DNA of 9,997 nucleotides, taken from contig JAMBLK010000140.1 in the NCBI GenBank assembly GCA_023336855.1, positions 1 to 9,997 on the forward strand, written 5' to 3'. Every line of letters starts with the position of its first letter. Position 1 is the stretch's first letter. Of the stretch, positions 5,687 through 9,997 are shown in pieces. A program made the position numbers and the translations under genes. Origin of the DNA: Actinomycetes bacterium. GTDB lineage: Bacteria > Actinomycetota > Acidimicrobiia > Spongiisociales > UBA5794. The notes below the pieces were generated by a model. The model was not told the origin of the DNA, made no database searches, and saw only the letters and a program-made list of their open reading frames with translations.

Positions 5687-5802
5687 TCGGTTCGGGCGAG
5701 CAGGGGCAATGGTGGAGAGAGGCCGGGGATCACAGAATCCCCGGCTTCTTCCATTGATGGGCCATCGCCCCTGTATCATGGGTCATTCGCCGTCCGAACC
5801 GA
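5687..5802 (+). promoter_or_regulatory. Structured mRNA leader of valS (predicted nested fold)
   Basis: Nested complementary segments can be read directly. P0 pairs 5687-5698 with 5791-5802 (12 bp, one G-U). P1 pairs CAGGGGC (5701-5707) with GCCCCTG (5767-5773). P2 pairs 5708-5712 with 5751-5755, then 5717-5730 with 5737-5750, leaving a 4-base bulge TGGA (5713-5716). P3 is the small palindrome GATGGGCCATC (5756-5766). P1, P2 and P3 abut without unpaired bases, as in a three-way junction. P0 ends 5 bases before the valS Shine-Dalgarno. The T-box core sequence is not found, so this is not a recognised riboswitch. The fold is by hand, without energy calculation. Confidence 0.45.
5722..5750 (+). 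terminator. Candidate intrinsic terminator/attenuator ahead of valS
   Basis: GCCGGGGAT (5722-5730) pairs perfectly with ATCCCCGGC (5737-5745) across a 6-base loop, followed by TTCTT. No + strand gene ends just upstream: the P-loop gene lies about 1.5 kb away behind its own hairpin. A terminator here would act on the valS leader itself or on a short RNA. The T-tract is short, so it may be only the core of the leader fold. Confidence 0.4.
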
Positions 5803-5807
5803 TGACC

Positions 5808-5813
5808 GAGGGG
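5808..5813 (+). promoter_or_regulatory. Ribosome binding site of valS, decides between two adjacent ATGs
   Basis: GAGGGG precedes ATGATG. Counting from GAGG, the first ATG (5815) is only 3 bases away and the second (5818) is 6, so the second is the better-spaced start. GGTCAT (5781-5786) can pair with ATGACC (5802-5807) directly before this site. Confidence 0.6.
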
Positions 5814-5817
5814 CATG

Positions 5818-8412
5818 ATGAAGGCAACGTACGATCCAAGCGCTGTCGAATCGCGCTGGTATGACGTCTGGGAAGACGCCGGCGCCTTCCGTCCTGAGAT
5901 CAATCCCGATGGCGAGCCGTATTCGATCGTCATCCCGCCCCCGAACGTCACCGGCGTTCTGCACATGGGCCACGCCCTCGACCTCTCGATCCAGGACGTC
6001 CTGATCCGCCGGAAGCGCATGCAGGGCTACGCGGCGCTCTGGGTCCCCGGGACCGACCACGCCGGCATCGCCACCCAGAACGTCGTCGAACGCGAACTCG
6101 CTAAAGAGGGCATGAGTCGTCACGACCTGGGCAGGGAACGCTTCATCGAGCAGGTCTGGACGTGGAAGGCGGAATCGGGGAACCGCATCACCGAGCAGAT
6201 GCGCACGATGGGATTCTCGACGGACTGGACGAGGGAGCGATTCACGTTCGACGAAGGGCTGTCCAAGGCGGTCCGGAAGGTCTTCGTCAATCTGTACGAA
6301 GAGGGACTGATCTACCGGGGCAACCGGATCATCAATTGGTGCCCCCGCTGTCATACGGCCATTTCGGAGATCGAAGTCGAGCACGAAGATGAAGTGGGTG
6401 AATTGACCCACATCAAGTACCCGTTCGTAGAAGGTGACGGATTCATCACCGTCGCCACGACACGGCCGGAGACCATGCTCGGCGACACCGCCGTCGCAGT
6501 GCACCCCGATGATGACCGCTATCGCGACGCCATCGGCCGCATGATCCGCCTCCCGCTCCTCGACCGTGAGATCCCTGTGGTGGCAGACGAAGGTGTCGAA
6601 CTCGAGTTCGGGACCGGTGCTGTGAAGGTCACCCCCGCCCACGACCCGCTCGACTTCGATATCGGGCAGCGCCACGGCCTCGAAGCGATCCAGGTCATCG
6701 ACACCGAGGCACGCATCACCAAGCACGGCGGTCCATTCGCCGGTCAAGACCGATTCGAAGCCCGCGAAGCAGTCCGGCACGAACTCAAGAAGCGTGGCTT
6801 CCTGGAGCGCATCGACGACCACCACCACTCGGTCGGCCACTGCTCGCGTTGTGGGACGGTCGTGGAGCCGATGCTCTCGCTCCAGTGGTTCGTCAAGGTC
6901 AAACCCCTCACGATTCCCGCCATCGAATCGGTCAAAGAGGGACGCACCCGCTTCATCCCCAAACGCTGGGAGAACAACTACTTCCACTGGATGGAGAACC
7001 TGCGCGACTGGTGCATCAGCCGACAGCTGTGGTGGGGTCATGCGATCCCCGCCTGGTACTGCGACGACTGCGACGAAGTGATCGTCACAGAAGACGAACC
7101 GGTCGCCTGCCCGGCGTGCGAAGGAACGACCCTCACACAGGACGAGGACGTGCTCGACACCTGGTTCTCCTCACAACTCTGGCCGTTCTCGACCATGGGC
7201 TGGCCGGAGCAGACCGATGATCTAGCCAGGTACTACCCGACGACGGTGCTCGTCACCGGATTCGACATCATCTACTTCTGGGTGGCGCGCATGATGATGA
7301 TGGGCCTCTACTCCACGGGGACGGAGCCGTTCGCCGATATCTCGATCCACGGACTCATCCGTACTCCCGACGGTCGCAAGATGTCGAAGTCGTCCGGCAA
7401 CGCACTCGATCCCCTCGAACTCGTTGAGCGGTACGGCGCCGACCCGCTCCGTCTCTCCCTCATCCAGGCAGCAGCGCCGGGGCACGACGTCCCGTACGAC
7501 GAAGTCTGGACGGACGCCGCGCGCAGATTCGGGAATAAGCTCTGGAATGCCCTGCGATTCGCAGTCGAGCACATGGAGATCACCGGCGTCCCGGTCGACC
7601 GCGACTATCCCGACGACCCCGGTCCAGAGGATGCATGGATCCTCGAACGACTCGCCGAAGTCACGACCGAATTCGATCGCCTCTTCGACGAGTATCGGTT
7701 CTCCGATGCCTACGGCCTCCTCTACAACTTTGCCTGGGCAGAGGTGTTCGACTGGTATCTCGAGATGGCAAAGGGGGCGTTGCGCGATGATGCGCGGGCA
7801 CCCGTTACCCGGGCCACGCTCGGTGTGGTGCTGCGCGACCTCCTCAAGCTTTTCCACCCCGCCATCCCGTATCTCACCGAAGAACTCTGGAGTGAACTGG
7901 GTGATGGGAGTCTCCTGATCACCGCCTCGTGGCCGACGCCACCACATGCGAGTGGCCCGGAGGGGATGGCGACGCTGCAAGACCTCATCGTGAGGCTCCG
8001 TCGATTCCGCTCGGAACACCAGATCAGCCCGAAGACGCCCATCGACATCACGGTGAATGATCCCGACAACCTGATCGAGTCGTGGTGGTCGGAGCATCTC
8101 CAAGCCCTCGCCGGGTGCACCGTCACGGACGGTGAGGCATCGACCGACGGTGCTGTGAGCCGGGTCATCGCCGGGACGATTGAGGCGTTCATCCCGCTCG
8201 AGGGGCTCGTCGACGTGGATGCCGAGAGGAAGCGTTTGACGAAGTCGATCGCCGACGGTGATTCGGATCTCGAGCGGTCGAGAGCCAAGCTCGCCAATCC
8301 GAACTTCCGGGATCGTGCCCCCGCGGAGGTCGTTGCCGGCGAGGAAGCGAAGGTCGCTGCGGCGGACGAGCGCATCGCCAAGCTCAAGACACAGCTCGCT
8401 GAGTTGGGGTAG
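5818..8412 (+). CDS. valS: Valyl-tRNA synthetase
   Basis: This class I synthetase charges tRNA-Val and edits mischarged threonine. The product is 864 residues from the second ATG. The HIGH motif is HMGH at 49-52 after PPPNVTGVL, and the KMSKS motif is KMSKS itself at 521-525. An inserted editing domain lies between about residues 150 and 350 (ATTRPETMLGDTAV marks its start). A four-cysteine zinc site is visible at Cys415, Cys418, Cys431 and Cys434. The last 65 or so residues form the charged C-terminal coiled coil that contacts tRNA, so the gene looks complete. The start at 5815 would add one Met. folC follows after 3 bases. Regulation may act through the structured leader upstream. Confidence 0.98.
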   Translation: MKATYDPSAVESRWYDVWEDAGAFRPEINPDGEPYSIVIPPPNVTGVLHMGHALDLSIQDVLIRRKRMQGYAALWVPGTDHAGIATQNVVERELAKEGMSRHDLGRERFIEQVWTWKAESGNRITEQMRTMGFSTDWTRERFTFDEGLSKAVRKVFVNLYEEGLIYRGNRIINWCPRCHTAISEIEVEHEDEVGELTHIKYPFVEGDGFITVATTRPETMLGDTAVAVHPDDDRYRDAIGRMIRLPLLDREIPVVADEGVELEFGTGAVKVTPAHDPLDFDIGQRHGLEAIQVIDTEARITKHGGPFAGQDRFEAREAVRHELKKRGFLERIDDHHHSVGHCSRCGTVVEPMLSLQWFVKVKPLTIPAIESVKEGRTRFIPKRWENNYFHWMENLRDWCISRQLWWGHAIPAWYCDDCDEVIVTEDEPVACPACEGTTLTQDEDVLDTWFSSQLWPFSTMGWPEQTDDLARYYPTTVLVTGFDIIYFWVARMMMMGLYSTGTEPFADISIHGLIRTPDGRKMSKSSGNALDPLELVERYGADPLRLSLIQAAAPGHDVPYDEVWTDAARRFGNKLWNALRFAVEHMEITGVPVDRDYPDDPGPEDAWILERLAEVTTEFDRLFDEYRFSDAYGLLYNFAWAEVFDWYLEMAKGALRDDARAPVTRATLGVVLRDLLKLFHPAIPYLTEELWSELGDGSLLITASWPTPPHASGPEGMATLQDLIVRLRRFRSEHQISPKTPIDITVNDPDNLIESWWSEHLQALAGCTVTDGEASTDGAVSRVIAGTIEAFIPLEGLVDVDAERKRLTKSIADGDSDLERSRAKLANPNFRDRAPAEVVAGEEAKVAAADERIAKLKTQLAELG

Positions 8413-8415
8413 AGC

Positions 8416-9852
8416 GTGGCCGATCCCATCCCGACAATCGCCGACCGGGTCGACGCTGAAGCATTCCTCGACGATCGGATCGGCCAAGGCGTGAAGCCGG
8501 GCCTCGAGCGCATTGCCGGCGTCCTCGAATTCATGGGCAATCCCCAGTTCGGCTACCCGATCATCCACATCGCAGGAACGAACGGCAAGACAACAGTCAC
8601 GCGTCTCGTCGCCGACATCCTCGGTGCACACGGAATCCGGACCGGCACGTTCACATCGCCGCACCTGCATCGACTCGAGGAGCGGTTCTCGATCGATGGG
8701 GCTCCCATAACGTCCGATGCGTTCACCCAAGCCGTCTCAGACATCGCCTGGTTTGTCGAGGAACATGAACGCCGCGCCGAGACCGGAATCACGTACTTCG
8801 AAGTCACGGCGGCACTCGCCTTCTCGTTGTTCGCAGAGATCGCGCTCGACGTTGCGATCATCGAAGTAGGTATGGGCGGCCGTTGGGATGCTACGAACGT
8901 CGTCGATGCTGCAGTCGCCGTGGTAACCGGCATCGCACTCGATCACGTTGAATACCTCGGCGAGACCGTGGCTGAGATCGCAGCCGAGAAGGCGGCGATC
9001 ATCGGAGAGGGAGGGATCGTCGTCACCGGTCCGCTCCCGCCGGCAGCGGAGGGCGCCATCACAGCGCGTGTCGACGAGATGGGTGCCAAGTGGTACCGCT
9101 CGGGAGATGCGTTCTCGGTCGCAGACGAGACGAGAGCAGTCGGAGGATGGATGGTCGATGTCGTCGGCATCTACACGGACTACACGGAACTCTATCTCCC
9201 GATCCACGGACGGCACCAGATCGACAACCTGGCCACGGCGATCGCGACGGCCGAGACGTTCCTCGAGCGTGCACTCGACATCGATGCTCTTCGAGATGCG
9301 CTGGCGGCGACCACGCAGCCCGGGCGCATCGAGGTCGTCCATCATCGCCCCCTCGTCGTTGTCGACGGTGCACATAACCTGCAGGGCGTCGAGGGCCTGG
9401 CATCTGCACTCCGGGACGAGTTTCCAGAGGCCGATTGGCACGTCGTCGCCGGCATGCGCGGAGAGCGATCGCCCGGCGAGATCTTCGAACCACTCACGGG
9501 TCTCACCGGCCACCTGTGGGCGACCTCACCCGACGACCCGGGGGCGATCGACGCCTCGGTCGTCGCGGCATCGGCGGGCCCCGTGTTGGGATGCGATGCG
9601 ACGGTCGTCGAAGACGTTCCAGCGGCCGTGGCAGAAGCGATGGCTGCTGCCGGACCTGAAGGCGCTGTGGCTGTCGTGGGCTCGCTGTACGTGGCGGGCG
9701 AAGCACGTGAGTCCCTCATCGGGACCGGGTTCCGGCCATCTGGAGTCCACGTGCGCTTCGAGTCGGTGGTCGAAGATGACGCTGAAGATGAAGACGACGA
9801 ACCATGGGTGGACACCGAAGACGCCTGGGCGGAAACCGACGACGACGGGTAG
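8416..9852 (+). CDS. folC: Folylpolyglutamate synthase / dihydrofolate synthase
   Basis: FolC adds glutamate to dihydropteroate and to folates, using ATP, in one-carbon metabolism. The 478-residue product shows the Mur ligase-like fold. The P-loop GTNGKTT is at 54-60, then FTSPHLHRLEERF, then EVGMGGRWDATN (150-161). EKAAII carries the probable carbamylated lysine. The C-terminal domain holds VDGAHN at 316-321. It starts with GTG 3 bases after the valS stop, with a GGGG-containing stretch just upstream as a weak Shine-Dalgarno, so coupling to valS translation is likely. The last 26 residues (453-478) are unusually acidic (16 Asp/Glu), beyond the usual end of the domain. Confidence 0.96.
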   Translation: MADPIPTIADRVDAEAFLDDRIGQGVKPGLERIAGVLEFMGNPQFGYPIIHIAGTNGKTTVTRLVADILGAHGIRTGTFTSPHLHRLEERFSIDGAPITSDAFTQAVSDIAWFVEEHERRAETGITYFEVTAALAFSLFAEIALDVAIIEVGMGGRWDATNVVDAAVAVVTGIALDHVEYLGETVAEIAAEKAAIIGEGGIVVTGPLPPAAEGAITARVDEMGAKWYRSGDAFSVADETRAVGGWMVDVVGIYTDYTELYLPIHGRHQIDNLATAIATAETFLERALDIDALRDALAATTQPGRIEVVHHRPLVVVDGAHNLQGVEGLASALRDEFPEADWHVVAGMRGERSPGEIFEPLTGLTGHLWATSPDDPGAIDASVVAASAGPVLGCDATVVEDVPAAVAEAMAAAGPEGAVAVVGSLYVAGEARESLIGTGFRPSGVHVRFESVVEDDAEDEDDEPWVDTEDAWAETDDDG

Positions 9853-9863
9853 CCTTCCGGCCC

Positions 9864-9997
9864 ATGGCAACTGAATCAACTTTCGTAATGGTGAAGCCGG
9901 ATGGCGTACGCCGCGGTCTCGTCGGTGAGGTCATCTCCCGGCTCGAGCGCAAGGGGATGATCCTCGACAAGATGCGCATGCTGACGATCGACGACGA
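9864..9997 (+). CDS. ndk: Nucleoside diphosphate kinase, N-terminal part (runs off the window)
   Basis: Ndk equilibrates nucleoside triphosphates by transfer through a phosphohistidine. Only the first 44 codons are present. They read MATESTFVMVKPDGVRRG followed by LVGEVISRLERKGM, the typical family N-terminus including the KPDGV strand. The catalytic histidine lies beyond the window. The ATG at 9864 is 11 bases after the folC stop. The bases before it (CTTCCGGCCC) hold no good Shine-Dalgarno, so initiation may depend on translation from folC. The valS-folC-ndk order supports the call. Confidence 0.95.
   Translation, partial: MATESTFVMVKPDGVRRGLVGEVISRLERKGMILDKMRMLTIDD

Noticed and set aside
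5641..5760. Classical T-box riboswitch for valS
   Set aside because: The conserved T-box core (AGGGTGGNACCGCG type) is not present and the possible valine codon lies on the wrong strand of the hairpin. Kept only as a speculative divergent case.
5507..5818. Open frame of 103 codons (GTG start) spanning the valS leader, stop overlapping the valS ATG as ATGA
   Set aside because: No Shine-Dalgarno, no recognisable domain, composition unlike a protein, and it runs through strong hairpins and the candidate promoter. The ATGA overlap is notable but not enough.
5709..5864. Small frame of 51 residues from ATG at 5709, overlapping the start of valS, considered as a leader peptide
   Set aside because: AGGGG is only about 2 bases before the ATG, and there is no run of valine codons as expected for a valine attenuator.

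Overview
The window looks like a stretch of core chromosome from a high-GC bacterium, most likely an actinobacterium (possibly Acidimicrobiia-like, which is an inference). The evidence is the high GC content, many GTG starts, the order tig-clpP-clpX, and above all valS-folC-ndk, a gene order typical of Actinobacteria. I see no insertion sequence, prophage, CRISPR array or other mobile element. A wholly novel system is not evident. The least explained parts are the leader of valS, the hairpin between two convergent genes, and a P-loop protein with an odd Walker A motif next to clpX.

Layout. Positions 1-196 hold the 3' part of a tRNA-Arg(UCU) gene and a complete tRNA-His(GUG) gene. Positions 230-4200 on the + strand form a tightly packed block: trigger factor (tig), the proteolytic subunit clpP, the unfoldase clpX, and an uncharacterised P-loop NTPase/kinase-like gene. 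The gaps are 1, 12 and 10 bases, so they are probably co-transcribed. This block ends in a long imperfect hairpin (4195-4257) built from iterated 8-base units. The hairpin contains the stop codons of both the P-loop gene and the convergent amidohydrolase gene (5460-4252, - strand).

Positions 5461-5817 are a divergent intergenic region between the amidohydrolase and valS. It holds several palindromes near the amidohydrolase side and a candidate sigma70-type promoter facing valS. It also holds a strongly self-complementary stretch (5641-5807) that could be a structured, possibly attenuating, leader of valS mRNA. From 5818 onward on the + strand come valS (valyl-tRNA synthetase), folC (folylpolyglutamate/dihydrofolate synthase) and the first 44 codons of ndk (nucleoside diphosphate kinase), with gaps of 3 and 11 bases.

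How the genes fit together. Trigger factor folds nascent chains at the ribosome exit. ClpX unfolds substrates and feeds them to ClpP. The second block supplies charged tRNA-Val, polyglutamylated folates and nucleoside triphosphates. The amidohydrolase has the metal ligands of a dipeptidase/imidazolonepropionase-like enzyme, but its substrate cannot be read from the sequence.
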